Positions 10,310 through 22,522 of a stretch of 64,000 bases of DNA are shown here, one piece after another. The position numbers were made by a program, and so were the translations under genes. The notes under the pieces were generated by a model. That model had not been told where the DNA came from. It searched no databases and saw nothing but the letters and a program-made list of their open reading frames with translations. This stretch comes from Armigeres subalbatus (lineage: Eukaryota; Arthropoda; Insecta; Diptera; Culicidae): NCBI RefSeq assembly GCF_024139115.2, contig NC_085141.1, positions 401,857,390 through 401,921,389 of the forward strand, read 5' to 3'. The number at the start of each line of letters is the position of its first letter. Position 1 is the stretch's first letter.

Positions 10310-11270
10310 GTCAAATGCGCGAGTAAATCGGTTAAGGATAAGTGCCCGCAAAATGAGTGACCATTTTTGCGCACATACATACACACACAGACATCACCTC
10401 AATTAGTCGAACTGAGTCGATTGGTATATAACACTATGGGTCACCGGGGCTTATATAAAAGGTTTGTTTTTAGAACGAACTAGTTGACCTGGCAGACGTT
10501 GTCCTGCATAGTAGGCAAAAATGAACATTGAGAACTGCATATGCGAGATTCCCATACGAATCTTTTTTTTAATACTTCATGATTTACTCAACTTAACTAA
10601 TGATTTTAGACTCAAGAAATATCATATAAACCCGTCGGAAACTATAACGAATGTAACTGCTGAAGGAATGAATGAAATCCATCCAGCCGTTTTCGAGTTA
10701 TGCGGATACGAACACAGACCATTTCATTTTTATTATATAGATATATAGCCTTTACGTATACTTACTATACGAGAAAGGCAAAAAGTATTTTAACCATAAT
10801 TTCTGATCTCATATTCCGATCTGACCAATTTACAATAGGAAACAATGGAGCAGGGTATTGCGTAGAATGCAACTTATTGCGAATAAATCGGTTGAGGGTA
10901 AGTCCCTGAAAAATGGGTGAGATTTTTTTACTCGTTTCTGGTGTAAAAAAAAAACGTATTTCGGCCAAAGCTTCTGATCCCATAGTCCAATCTGGTCTAT
11001 TTTCAATAGGAGACAATGGGACAAGATTCTACGTGGAATTCAACTGCGAATAAATCAGTAAAGGGTAAGTGCCCGAAAAATGGACGAGACTTTTTTACTC
11101 GTTTCTGGGGTTAAGAAAAGTAGTTTGGTCATAACTTCTGATACTATAGTCCCATCTGGGTAAACAATGGGACTAAATTCTGCATTAATTGCGAGCAAAT
11201 CGGTTAAGGATAAGTGCCTGAAAAATGAGCGAGACTTTTTGCGCAAATACCAAACGACCAAAAAGATATC
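10310..11270. repeat. TGCCTTTCTCGT-family repeats, including a tandem of about 165-bp units
   Basis: A first fragment (10,310-10,440) carries GGTTAAGGATAAGTGCCCG and a CA-rich stretch. Then TATACGAGAAAGGCA (10,766-10,780, the terminal word inverted) opens about three tandem units of 164-172 bases. Each contains TTCTGAT..CATAGTC, AATAGGAAACAATGG and AAATCGGTTAAGGATAAGTG. Units start near 10,794, 10,966 and 11,130. Confidence 0.75.
10470..10750 (+). repeat. Interspersed repeat with TA-rich 3' end
   Basis: Sits between two TGCCTTTCTCGT-family pieces. It begins near GTTGACCTGGCAGACGTTG and ends after TTATGCGGATACGAACACAG in a TATAGATATATAG simple tail, as a retroposed 3' end would. A weakly similar stretch (TGTGCGGAAACGAACACAAA) lies near 38,315. 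Class not determined. Confidence 0.4.
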
Positions 11271-12240
11271 AATTTAAGTGATCATAATCGGCGATTTCAC
11301 AACATCAAATCAAATTAATGATTTACTCAGAAGCTTTGCTAGGGTTTCTACTTCTATATCAGGTTCGCAAATGGAACAAGCTCATGGAAAAAAATATGGC
11401 AGTGACAAACTAATGGCTAGTAATAGAAATTGATATGCTAACAAAAGTAAGATGTGAATGTCCTTTGCGATTTATTTCATGCTGAATGCTAAGAATATCA
11501 CTGAAATATTTGGATCGCAGCAGTTTTAAACATAAAATATTAATTTTAATTTTCCTCTCTTCGCTTTTTCTTCTAACACCTTGTAAACAAGCTCTGTGAA
11601 CTGTCCAAATAAGTGAGGTTAAGTTAGCATTGGTATATATTTAGATTCACTAAATATCAATCATCAAGGAAGAGCAAACAAATGTATACCAGAAGCTATA
11701 ACTGTGGTGTGGGGTGATTATTCATTTTTTATCTTTCAATTTTTCAACATTCGGTTCACTAAAATGTGTTACCAGAAGCTCGAATACTTTTAACTTGAGT
11801 TATGATTCAGAACGTTCAAGTAGGTGAAACAATTTTGAGTTAAAAATTGAATGACTTCAAGCCATTAAGCATAAATTATAATGTGATTACTCCTGTATGT
11901 ACAATCAGCATCGTTAAATGTTTAACAATGCAACCAGCCATATATTTTCTACCTCCTTTTCTTCACGCTATCGTTCCTTACTTAGTCATAGTTCGCTACA
12001 AACGCATAGTCCATATGAGCACTAGCATAAAATTTGATCAATTCATCAAAAAAAAATTGTTAACCAAGAATACAATTTTCCCATCGTAAATCGTACAATA
12101 TTCGAACCCGAATGTTCAAACCACAGTTTCGCCTCGTACCACTTTCGCGCAGAATAAGTCTCTGAAGCCCCCCTACTGCTTGTTTATGGACACGTTTGAT
12201 GTGTTTTGTGTTGCTCAATCGCGCTCAGAAAGTGCACTAT
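11271..12240. other. AT-rich DNA, no gene seen
   Basis: No recognisable gene or element ends. An 80-codon frame at 11,847-12,089 has no family signature. Confidence 0.4.
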
Positions 12241-13925
12241 ACTGAACGGTGATATCCCACCCTACATTCAGCCACAGAAACGGCTGAAAACGAAACCCTT
12301 CCGCAGTGCGCTGTGTGACCGTGGAGGTTGACCAACCAGGCCAGGCCGTAAGAGAACGGCGACACCGGGAGACCACCCAGGGCGCAACAAAAAATCATCA
12401 CCCTCTGCCTCTTCAATAAAAAAGGGAAAATAATTGATTACTTGCGTGATAGGATTCAATTTGTGGATAAATTAATCACCATTTTCAGGATATAATAGTT
12501 AATTATTTTTACATCAACGTCTATTGTTTTCGCAGAATCGCAGTGGCTTTCTAGTGAAGAAATCTGTAGGCGACTTGTAAGCGGAAACGATAAGACCGAC
12601 CAGGGGAGACTTTCAGTGCCAGACATCGGTTCAGGGTACCACTGTCGGGGTTATTCGAAACCCGGTGCTGAAGGAGCAGTGGCCGGTCCTCCTTAGTATA
12701 ATGGGGCATGGTGTGTTTAGATTATACGGGCGTAATTATTTCCATGTTTAGGGCGCCTGGGCGGTGATAATTGCTGTTTCGCGTCGGATGTCGATAAGAA
12801 GCGAGGAAAGTGCGTTCACCGGAAATGGTCGATGGAAATGCATGAGTTGGTGAGTTAATTCGTGGTGGCGAAATAACCGTTAAACGCTGAAGATGAGTAA
12901 TTTATTGTTGAATGGCTTGCTGGAAATAGTACAGTTCGATAATAATATCTAATAATAGATTCTGTGCTGAAATCGTTTCACCTTTTTGAATATTCTCGGT
13001 TCAGACAATCAATACTCAACGAGCGTTTGAACGAAATATCAATTCCATAGATTGGGTTTTCTTCCGACAAATCTTTGTCCCAAGCAGAATTGTAGGATTT
13101 TAGTGTCAAGATGATAATTTCTTAAATTGAAGCGCAACATTTGGAAGATATAATTCCAATACAAATTTCAAGCAATCACTATCCATCGACATCACTCGAT
13201 CCCACAATCCCCATTACGCTAGATAAGTGCTTTTGCCAACTACCGACGAAAGACCTTGATATTGAACAATCCATTCCTTTTGAATGGGTGTACACATTTT
13301 AATGAGAAGTGTAAGAAATGACATATTCTGGTAGCTGCCAAAAACGGGTAATAAACTTATTGAAGACTACTTGAAAAAAGGGAATTACTTTCTTTCACTT
13401 CATGTTCAGATCAGCACTCAATTTTCTGCACGGAGTTCAATGGTCAAAAGTTAAACTGCAATTTGGCCAATGGAAGAAGCGATTGAACCATACTAACTGC
13501 TGTTACTCGTTCGGTAATAATATCCTCCAGCACACAATTGAAGTCATGATTCTCAGCCACTCAAGCTTCGAAATCCGCCGATCCGACCGGAATGGGGAAG
13601 AACTTCTTTCAAATTAAATCTTTCAAGTTTACGCCATGGACACAGCATGGCCTCTCCGATAACGGTTCTGGAAGTTTTTGGTATAGACGGTAAGTGAGGG
13701 GATGATGTTCTGAAATGCGTCTTTGAATTTATCAGAGTTCATTGTATTCCGTATTATCTTCAGGAAAGCTTCACCTTGGTGTTTCTAATTCTAATTGCTT
13801 TCCGTATTCGTTTTGAAGTCGCTCAAAAGGATGTTATTAACCAATACAATGATCAAATTGCCTCATGAGTCTGCTTTCTAACATTTTTTTTAATTTAATT
13901 ACTAATCGTTCCAAAAAAATTTGGT
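12241..13925. other. Mixed-composition region with a possible non-coding exon
   Basis: The stretch 12,537-12,849 is preceded by a pyrimidine-rich acceptor-like sequence (TTGTTTTCGCAG) and followed by GTGAGT, so it could be an untranslated exon on the plus strand. It has no long open frame. Nothing else in the region is recognised, and short frames elsewhere show no family signature. This is a splice-site guess only. Confidence 0.2.
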
Positions 13926-14740
13926 TTTTCTACGAATTAATGCCTATCACACGTACATTTTGGACTGCTGTCCGGTACTTATAACAAACCATGGCGTTGG
14001 TTGGCGGGAATACTGCAACAAATACTGGATTGAATTTCGGTTTGTACTGTTTCGGTGTAGTAGGGAGGGATCAAGAACACAGAAAATGAGCAAAACATTA
14101 GTAACAATAACTTAGTTTGCGGTCTTCGCTTCGAATGTTGCAGCAGTGATGATAACACCGCTACCCATCTTCGTCTGAAAACCTTCCATCGACACCGAAC
14201 AAGCGTACTGACTTCTGCTGGTACATTGTGATTCAGCTCGAATCCATTGGAAGCGTTCTCGAAATTGGCGTGTTTATTCGGTTTACAACTACTGTAAGGA
14301 ATTGCCCCGGGTGGATACGGTCAGCTCATAGTCCATCCACCCAAAGCACCCCACGTCAACAACGCCAACAACGATTGCATTTCAACAAGTTCGGTCATCT
14401 GAACCAATCGACAAGGATGCAATCCGACAGCCAGCATTACGTGATATTACTGGACTTCTCCGGACAATTGAGAGTATAAATAACATTCTATAATATCGTT
14501 GCAACCGAGCTGACTGGATCGAGACAACAAGTGCGAGAAGTAATTTGTGGTTTCGGAGCGGGCAGCCCGGATCGTCAGTTGCAGAGTGTTTCTGAATGAT
14601 AGCCAACTAACTGGTTGGACGCTCGTGTTCCACAATGCCTTCTGCCATGGTACATTAGAATTTATTCTGTTTGTTCCTTCAAATATTAACAAACAAAGTA
14701 ACCATCCCACGCTCTCAAATTTCTCTTTTCCATTAGTTTG
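13926..14740 (-). pseudogene. Possible serine-protease-like relic
   Basis: On the minus strand a 49-codon frame just above 14,112 reads FQWIRAES and then GSGVIITAA. A second frame near 14,560 reads DDPGCPL followed by hydrophobic residues. These loosely recall, respectively, the C-terminal WI..., the N-terminal VLTAAHC and the GDSGGPL regions of trypsin-like proteases. The catalytic His and Ser are not present as such, stops break the frame throughout, and the order of the pieces would require two domains. It could be chance; confidence is low. Confidence 0.15.
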
Positions 14741-15369
14741 TCAGCTTTACATAATTATTAGATGATTGCCAATATTGCAACAAATAACGATAGCTTCCTC
14801 GATAGCTGTGGTTGGAATCATAACCGGAAACCCGGGTTTACTTCTTAATAACTCACCTGTGTAAAGGTACAATTATTTCCTTAGTTAAACATTTTGATTT
14901 GCTGTTTCGGAATCTGACAACAGTATAAATAAATAAATCTTGCAAAATTAGTATCATAGATTGAATCCCGGGCGCTGTCTAAGATATGGGTATAAGGTGT
15001 CTCGTCTATCATACCCCAGGTAACCATTAAGCACTTTAATAAGCCTTATTTAAACCATATAACAACATTTCAGTGCCTAAAAGCTGTATATATAATTTCC
15101 AAGTGCTAATTAGCAGTATAAACTACAGGCAGTAAAAGAAGCCGTATATCGGTAAATAACGCTTCGATATGAGCCCTGTGGATTCAAGCCGAACGAGGGA
15201 AGTTTTATTACCAATTTAGAGCTACTATCTATGACGTTTGGGTAGAATCAATAACAATAGCACCTAGAATGTTATAACCTGTCTCTTTTACTCGCATTAG
15301 AAATATTTGTTTTGTACTGTCATGTATGTCGTGCTTGTCAATTACATATGATAGGCAATGATAATAATA
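14741..15369. other. Intergenic DNA, no gene seen
   Basis: AT-rich, with no coding frame, RNA gene or element end recognised. Confidence 0.4.
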
Positions 15370-15789
15370 CAGTGAGTCCAAAAAGTATTCGTCTAGCTGT
15401 GCGTTTTCTAGAAAATGTCAAAAATAGAATCTAGTAAGTTCAAAAAAATAAAACTAACGATTACATTGTGTAGCAAAAAAATCAATTCATCTTTATTGTT
15501 AAAAATCAAACAGAAGAATAAAACAATAACAAAAACAAAGGTAACAAAACATAACAATTCATTTAATATGGGCTCAAAAAGTATTCGTCTATTCAGGTTT
15601 TGTTGGAGGAATTGTAGAATGGAGTTCAATATTTCGTTGGATTTCCCTGTGTATCTATTGCGGGCTGTAGTTTTGTTCAGGAGTTGTAGAATGGAGTTCA
15701 ATATTTCGTTGGATTCCCCTGTGTATCTATTGCGGGCTGTAGTTCTTGTGACATGGAACTGACCAAATTAGCCGTAACGGGGGACGGTT

Positions 15790-16744
15790 TATTCTTCCAT
15801 TCTTCTTACAACACTAATTTCAATTCGTTGTTGTTGGAAATATGACTTTCACGAATTTCACGAAAAGTTTGTCGTCCAGAACCTTCAAATGGAGTTAAAT
15901 TGGATTCATATCTGGGCTCTGAAGAGGCGATTTGAGTTGATTGGGGTATTATAGAGTTGCTACAGCTTAGTACTTTGGGCTGTGTGCTCGAGGTAATTAT
16001 CACCCCGTAAGATGTATGGTCCCTGTAAGCCTAATTTCTCAGCAATGGAGTTCAAATTTTCTTTCAAAATGCGGATGAACATTTTGTGATACATAATTCC
16101 TTCAATAATGTGAAATTTTCCCACACCGGTTGCGCTCAAGCACCTCAGAGACCATGACGGAGCCCCCACCATGCTTTACTGCTCAAAAGATATTCTGCGG
16201 CTGTATCTCAATATTCCTTTTCCGCCATACCATACATCGGCCATTTGATCCAAATATGCTGTACTTGCTTTCGTCAGATAACATGACTTGATTCCGAAAG
16301 TCATCCTTCTTCCAGCGATATTTTTAGCTGAAATCGAGCTGTTTTTGATAATTTGATGGCTCACTTGAATTCTCTTCCGTGATATTCGCCCATTATACCC
16401 ATACTTTTCACAGGTATTTCTGTTCGTATTCGTTCATATCTGAGCACTTCTTCTCTCCAACTCACTTGCCTACATGGGTGAACTCGTTTTTAAGGATTTT
16501 TTTATTTTCCGCACAAGAAATCGCTCATCGTTATCAGTTTACCATCGCTGACGATCACTCTGTTATTTGTGTTGAAAATTTTTTGTGGCGCTTATGCGAC
16601 CAATCCCCAATTAAATGGTTGAATTCTTGCTACCCTTGGTCTACCCACATTTCATGCAAAGTCATAAGTCAACTTGCACTAATTATGCAGGCGTAGAATA
16701 AGTTTTATTTCATTGAGACTCATCTTTTTACTTTTCCCACCCAT
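15790..16744 (-). pseudogene. Tc1-like transposase relic
   Basis: DDE transposase of the Tc1/mariner superfamily, about 318 codons from the ATG at 16,744, near the family length of about 340. The best-preserved part (16,172-15,960) reads LSATGVGKFHIIEGIMYHK and then GDNYLEHTA, the equivalent of the DN.PKHTA motif with the second catalytic Asp. The frame upstream retains a block matching the FSDESK region with the first Asp, out of frame. Multiple frameshifts and stops occur throughout, including near the N-terminus. It lies wholly inside the IR/DR ends. Confidence 0.85.
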
Positions 16745-16917
16745 GGTGCTTCTATTTTCCGCGCCAAGTTCAAACAAACAAACAAAAGCATTATTTGATC
16801 TGTCATTGAGTATTGACAAAATGTTGCTAGACATCACTAGAGTGTGTTAGTGTAATTACATTATACGCAAACTATTATGTTCGTGTTTCGCTCGATTATT
16901 TTCTGAATAGACGAATA

Positions 16918-17136
16918 GGGTAAACTGGGGTAATATGCACCCCCGGGGCAAAACGACCTTTTGGCATTTTTAGCGGTGTTCCAGGAATATTTTCAAGAAT
17001 GTTTACTACGGAGTTGGTAGTTCGAGATCCGAACTACATGCTCTGTAGTAAATACTATCGAAAAACTGCCGAAAATGTACTCAAAAATGCCAAAGGGTCG
17101 TTTTGCCCCGGGGGTGCATATTACCCCAGTTTCCCC
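16918..17136. mobile_element. Foldback MITE inserted at TA
   Basis: 219 bp, flanked by TA on each side. Inverted ends read GGG(T/G)AAACTGGGGTAATATG and continue through CACCCCCGGGGCAAAACGACC. It interrupts the right inner repeat of the Tc1 element between GACGAATA and CTTTTTGAGC, so it is younger than that element. Confidence 0.93.
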
Positions 17137-17352
17137 TACTTTTTGAGCAAGCGAAATTGACGAAATTTAGATATTCTCTACATACCAGAAAAGGTAATTG
17201 AAATTTCTATTTGTTTTTGAATAATAATCATGTGTTGATAAGTTTTCTACCAAATTTAGAAGAAAGTTTTTTGATTTCACTTCTATCACGCCTAAGTTTT
17301 ACATCTTACTTAAAAATATGCAGCCAGACGAATACTTTTTGGACCCACTGTA

Positions 17353-17963
17353 TCTGCATCATTGCATACAAAATGCAAGTCTGCCAGATAAATGTTTCAT
17401 GAGCAGTGAATTTATTCTATGGCAATACCATAGAATATTAATTAATATTCACCTGAAAGATACCTTTCAGATGAGTTTCTCTAATATACAAAAAAAATCC
17501 ATCTATAAATAACAGCAGATTGTATCATTTTCAATGCTTTCTCGCCCTCCATACAAAGGCAGATGAGATCCTTCTGTTTTTTATCCCTTCCCAGCAATAC
17601 ATCCAAACAGATCCGTGGTGGATCAGATGGTAAACTATGGGACCAACCTAAACCAAAAGCATTCATTGAATCCCCAAAGGGAAGAAAAGGGACAGAACGC
17701 ATTAAAATGTAAATAAATATTTTCCATTTCATTTTTTTTTTCGTTTCGTTCCAACTCGTCTAAAAATTTTGACATTTTGGCATTGGCGTGAAAAAATAGG
17801 TAGAGGCAAGCACTATATCAGCCAAATAATTCGCCAAAAACGGCTATTGAGGCTGAAATAACGGCTGTTGACCAGGTTTTTTATGCGACTATAGAGCCGA
17901 AATAAAGTCGATTTTAACGGCTTAATGGTTACTTGAGACTTCATACCTCGTGTTGCGGTCTAA
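17353..17963. other. Intergenic DNA, no gene seen
   Basis: Short frames only. No element ends are recognised apart from the TAA target copy at 17,961-17,963. Confidence 0.4.
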
Positions 17964-18145
17964 AGGTTCCCCCAAACACACGCGACGCGACAGTCGCGTC
18001 GCGATTCTATCGCTTGGCGACAGCGATTCTGCGCCATTGGTATGGATGGGTATATAGAACATTGCCTGCAGCGACCCAATGATAGAATCGCGGCGACTAG
18101 TTGTCGCCGTCGCGGCGATGAAATCGCTTAGGTCTGGGGGAGCCT
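17964..18145. mobile_element. Harbinger-like MITE
   Basis: 182 bp, flanked by TAA (17,961-17,963 and 18,146-18,148). Inverted ends are AGG(T/C)TCCCCCA(A/G)AC. The interior is GC-rich and largely self-complementary (CGACGCGAC and GCGACAGCGA words). A 3-bp TWA duplication fits the PIF/Harbinger superfamily; no transposase is present. Confidence 0.78.
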
Positions 18146-18148
18146 TAA

Positions 18149-18634
18149 ATGCGTATCCGTAAAGCAACAACCAAGAGGTGGAATTAAATGAGACAAGAAG
18201 ATAACCAATAGCCAAATATCTTTCTATTCAAACTGACTTGAACCTAAACAATAACAAAAACAAAATATTGAAATAAAGACAGGCGCATACTGAAGTTCAC
18301 GCGACGAAACAACAGTACATAAAATGCTACAATCGAAAAAAGTCACGTGCATCCAATTCGTGTCCCATTATTGACGTTGAACAAAATCGCTTCTTCCGGT
18401 TCAAGATTTTTTTTCTACAGCGAATTGATTTGTATTTGCTTATGCCGAATCCGAAAAAAGGAATTCTTCATCCCAAATCGGTATACAACCAGATCGCTCA
18501 CCCCTGGAAATGGCGAATAAAAGTGAAAGAAAAATATTTGCTCGTTTATGTTCCTTCAATTTAGTGGCCTCACTGGAAAAAGGAATCCAGAAAACAGCTC
18601 TATTTGAACAAAGCTACTAAAGGATATTGTAATC
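18149..18634. other. AT-rich DNA, no gene seen
   Basis: No coding frame or element end recognised. Confidence 0.4.
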
Positions 18635-18892
18635 GTGCTTAATGATCCTTATAGGTTGGGTACATGTTTAGATTTGGATTTAAGTTTGTTCGTAAATACT
18701 TCTGCTGAAAGAAGCGAACGAAGATTAATACTTTCCAATTTAGTGCATTATTATGATAATGTTTTATTTACAAGCAGGTTAGAAATAAGAGCTGCTTTGG
18801 GTCAACATTTAATTTTTAGAGATACTACTTTAACAAAACGACATTACTCACAAGCTTCATTAGCCTTAAACATGACCCCATGCAAACTTTAA
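18635..18892 (+). CDS. Unidentified 85-codon open frame
   Basis: An intact frame starting at ATG 18,635 with evenly mixed residues (LNDPYRLGTCLDLDLSLFV near the start, then RLILSNLVHYYDNVLF). The composition is more protein-like than the usual chance frames here, and third positions are strongly A/T. I do not recognise the family. No promoter, splice sites or related copy are seen in the window. It may be a relic of a larger gene, a transposon or an integrated viral sequence; none of these can be shown. Confidence 0.3.
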   Translation: MLNDPYRLGTCLDLDLSLFVNTSAERSERRLILSNLVHYYDNVLFTSRLEIRAALGQHLIFRDTTLTKRHYSQASLALNMTPCKL

Positions 18893-19843
18893 GGCCAATC
18901 GGTTATGGTGTGCCTCTAATCGATGGATGTTTTAACATATTCACCGATAATAAGTTCCCTCTTCTTTTTCTTCAATAGCTCTGCATTCCAACTGAAACTA
19001 GACCTGTTTTCCACTTAGCATTCTATTAGCATTTCCCCAGTTGTTAATTGAAAGCCATTAGGCCGAATTGTCATTTTTTTCCTGTTCGGGTGTGCCACTG
19101 CGACCAGTTATTAGATCTATTGTAGCATTTTCCGTATCCTTAGTGTTCAAATGCATGTCGAATTACTCCATTACCTACTATTGAGAAGCAATGAAGTATC
19201 GGTTTCGATACAGCTCTTGTTTTGTTTTCCCAAGAGTATATGACACGGTTCCGCTATTTAGACCCTTCATAGCAATCTCATTGAAGGTACGCCACTTATC
19301 AAATCTTTCCTTGAGAAAACAGAACAGTTGTAACGTTTTTTGTATCTTGTTAGGGTCTGAAGGTAATATTCTTTGTTTAATACAAATAAACTTTAAACTT
19401 TAAAAGAAAAATAACTAAGTTGTAGCACAATAAAATATTATTTCATAAACCATTGCCAATTAAGTTTAAATAGCATTTTAATAAGTTCTCGGATTACGTA
19501 AAGATGGCATGTGAATTTGAAAATAATAAACTGTGGACTCGTATAAATTTAAGTGTGTTAGTATTAATACTGACATTTTTTTATTTTTGTTGGACAGTTA
19601 CTGCAATGTCCATTCTTCTCGCTCATTTCCAGAATCCGTCGGCTAGAGTACAGTAGTTAGTCACCGTGGTTCCTAGCCTTTTCGTTTTTTAAGTCAAGGT
19701 GTGTAATTATAAAGATTTAAACTAAAGTGATACGAGTAAATTAAAATTAAACGTGCCTAAAATAATTCTTTATTTAATATAACTAGCGAAGTGAAGTGAT
19801 TGAAAAACTATATATTTTTTGCTTTTCATATTTATTTAGTTCC

Positions 19844-19847
<4 letters not shown>
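18893..19847. other. AT-rich DNA, no gene seen
   Basis: No recognisable coding or RNA gene. A TACAGTAGTTAGTCACCG stretch near 19,648 precedes an AT-rich segment. Confidence 0.35.

Positions 19848-19890
<43 letters not shown>
19848..19890. repeat. (AT)n microsatellite
   Basis: About 21 uninterrupted AT dinucleotides. Confidence 0.97.
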
Positions 19891-19893
<3 letters not shown>

Positions 19894-19989
19894 ACAAGTG
19901 ACGAAAACTCTGCTCTTGTGAGCTTTCCTTCTTTATAAAAGGTAATAATGCTTTTTTAAATTCATTTGAGAATATTATTTAATTCTTTA

Positions 19990-20330
19990 AAGTTGGACAA
20001 TAGCGTCCAACAGGCGCTTTTTTTGTTTGGACCTAGAGTCCGTGGATCTAGACATCCGCCATCTTGATTCGGCTCCCGCCCGCGTGGCGCGTTTTCTGCG
20101 GCGACAGCTCGTTCCGGCCCGCCAGTTCCTGGCAGACAAACGGGGTAGAGAAGACATCCTCCGGCCTACCTGCGTGCGGTTCACGTACGATCGGGCAGCG
20201 TACTGGAGTTGCCGAGGTCCTCCCCCGCAAGCAACTATAGATCGGCCGTTGGTTTTTTTTCGAGCACGTCCTACCGACGCTGGTACCCTACATCTTGGTG
20301 AAAATGCACTACACTATTGAATTCTTAAGC
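19990..20330. other. GC-rich island of unknown origin
   Basis: A sharply GC-richer stretch (CGCCCGCGTGGCGCG, CCGGCCTACCTGCGTGCGG) within AT-rich DNA. It is open on both strands for 65-97 codons because of composition. It may be leader or terminal sequence of a retrotransposon, but no LTR partner or coding domain is seen in the window. Confidence 0.35.
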
Positions 20331-20405
20331 TTTGAAGACCATGAATAAAATTCTGCCCAAATTCACCATTTTGTAAGATACATGAATTTTAAAAATTGCC
20401 CATTT

Positions 20406-20737
20406 TGCCTTTCTCGTGTACTAAGTATACGTAGAAGTTATATGATCGCTCTAAAAGCATTGAAAAAAGCCCAAACACTCATAGTGTTGAATACCGATCG
20501 TCTCAGTTCGAGGAATTGAGGTGATGTCTGTGTGTACGTGTTTGTGAATGTCTGTATGTGTGTGAGCAAAAATTATCTTAACTCTTTTTAACACTTACTC
20601 TAAACCGATTCACTCGCAACAAGTTTCATTCGTCAGAGAACGTTGGTCCATTGTTCCTTATTTAAAATAGGCTGGATCGGACTATGGGCCCAAAAATATG
20701 GCCACAATACATTTTCTTATAATGTACGAGAAAGACA
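20406..20737. mobile_element. Complete TGCCTTTCTCGT-ended element
   Basis: About 330 bp bounded by TGCCTTTCTCGTGTAC on the left and GTACGAGAAAGACA (inverted, one mismatch) on the right. The interior holds the family phrases GAGGTGATGTCTGTGTG, CGATTCACTCGCAACAAG and ATCGGACTATGGGC. No coding frame. Fragments of the same family occur near 1,750, 5,436 and 10,310-11,270. No clear target duplication is seen, so its class is open. Confidence 0.7.
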
Positions 20738-21280
20738 ACATTACCACTAGGGGGATTAATCAGGTGTTTTGGTAAACTTCTTTTCAATTTTAATCTGAGT
20801 TACTCAATAATGCCACTTTGATTGAATGTGGTGACGAACACAATTTACATAACATTTTAAGGGGAGGTTATGTCTTAACGTTGCGCATATTTCAAGAAAA
20901 ATCATCTATCATAAATATAAAAGCGTTACGCAGTGAGAGGAAGTTGTTCAAAATTTACAATTTTGACATTACTACATTATAGGAGCGAATTATAGAGAGT
21001 TAACCATACGGTGCCATAAGTGCCACATGTAATACTTCCTGTTTTAGACCTTATTGTGCTGTCCCGTCGTAATCTAGAAAAACCTCAATTTGTCCCGTTT
21101 TTGATCCTTCCTTCGGAAGTGTCTATAATTTCACTTTGTATGCATTATGCATTTTGAGACACTAATAGACCTAAGAGACACTAATAGACTTGAGTCTAAT
21201 AGTTATTATTGAACGCTATTGAGTATCGCACAGATCAATGACTGATTTAGATAATTCTGGATTAATTCATATCGAGGGCT
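20738..21280. other. Intergenic DNA up to the LTR element
   Basis: No gene is seen. It ends in GGCT (21,277-21,280), the left copy of the LTR element's target duplication. Confidence 0.5.
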
Positions 21281-22522
21281 TGTCAAATTTTGGTCCCGAT
21301 CGCATGAGACAAAATTTAATAAAACCAAAATCGACTTTCATTGGTGTATTGGCCTGTCCTCGACAGCCGTTCGATCAGGTTCGCGGTTTAGAATCAAAGT
21401 TCTACGAACAAGTTAATCCGAAACACCCAGATGCCAAAAGAAATGCCGAACTTACAAAAATGGCAATCATGATCCAAATTTATTGTATTTAACTCCCTTT
21501 AACCCCATTTACACTTAAATCTAAGATTCTACTTATCCGAATGTTGTTCCTAATCCCAGTGTGTTGGCGTGTGTGTCCGTGTGCCTAGTGTATCCCAGGC
21601 TAGCATCGTTGACGTCATCCGGATGACTACAGGACCGGCCACGACCGGTTTTGGTCCGCAGGGCATACCACAAAGCTCGTAGCAGACGACCAGGCTGCGC
21701 TTAACACACGCCGCCTTCCCGCCATCTCACATTACGTGCATGAATGCTAATAGGCCTATTATATGGGATCAAAAGGAATTTACCAGTTTTGTCCAGATTC
21801 ACTTTTGTTGTCTATTGTTAGAGGGCTCAATGATCTCAAATTATCTCCTCCTTCACTCCTCCATTAACATGATGATTTTATGCCAGCGAGTAATATCTGC
21901 ATGCTATTCAAATGATTAATATTATTTCACTAACATACAGTGCATAGTCCTTTTCACGAACCTTGTTGTTGTACTATTAGCTCGGGCCATTCCCACAATC
22001 AGTAATTTAATCTCACTCTTAATCAGCACAGTGAACACTACGTGTTTAAGAAAAATCGACGATCGTAACACGGGTTGTCTGTAACGACTTTTTCACTGCT
22101 AACGTGAGACTAGTGGTTCCATCTCCGTTGGCTTTTTTATCTGCCGCAGCATCAAAGACGAAATCCACCACTAGAGAGCAGGTACGCTTTTCGGCTACTC
22201 TATCGCGAGAATGAGTGATCTGGACTGGTCAATTTCAAAGATCGGCCTGTTAGTCGTTTTCGTCCCTTTCGAGTGCCCAGTAATTGGTGGAGAGTTAGAA
22301 ATGTACTCTCTAGGCCATCTAGTGTGCTCGGACTAGTATGCGCACACGATCAGTTGATGATTGGCGACAACTGATCATTTAAAGATGATATTGTATTGTT
22401 GTTCTGTTGTGAGTATACTGAAATACAAGTGCAGTAGCCAAACATTCGTTTTGGCTGGGGGCTAAACCATTCCACAGCAGCGTGACTAAACTCTGCGTTA
22501 GCTGTGTTTGGAGTAGGTCAAA
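21281..22522 (-). repeat. 3' LTR of the gypsy element
   Basis: About 1.24 kb, near-identical to 28,350-29,616 apart from many small indels. On the minus strand it should run TGTGACC...TTTGACA; this copy begins TTTGACC, one change from the expected TG terminus. Confidence 0.93.

Larger units (their letters stand above)
15370..17350 (-). mobile_element. Tc1-family DNA transposon with IR/DR-type ends
   Basis: Flanked by TA on both sides (15,368-15,369 and 17,351-17,352). Outer ends are CAGTGAGTCCAAAAAGTATT on the left and its inverse on the right. A second copy of the word (CTCAAAAAGTATTCGTCT) lies about 196 bases inside the left end (15,573-15,590). Its partner on the right is split by the MITE at 16,918-17,136; after removing that insert it lies about 200 bases from the right end. 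This is the IR/DR arrangement known from some Tc1-like elements. Without the insert the element is about 1,760 bp, a normal size. The transposase is broken, so the copy is dead. Confidence 0.92.

Noticed and set aside
21238..21492. Frame shared between 21,238-21,492 and 28,338-28,568
   Set aside because: The sequence is shared because it is in both LTRs of the gypsy element, antisense to its transcription.
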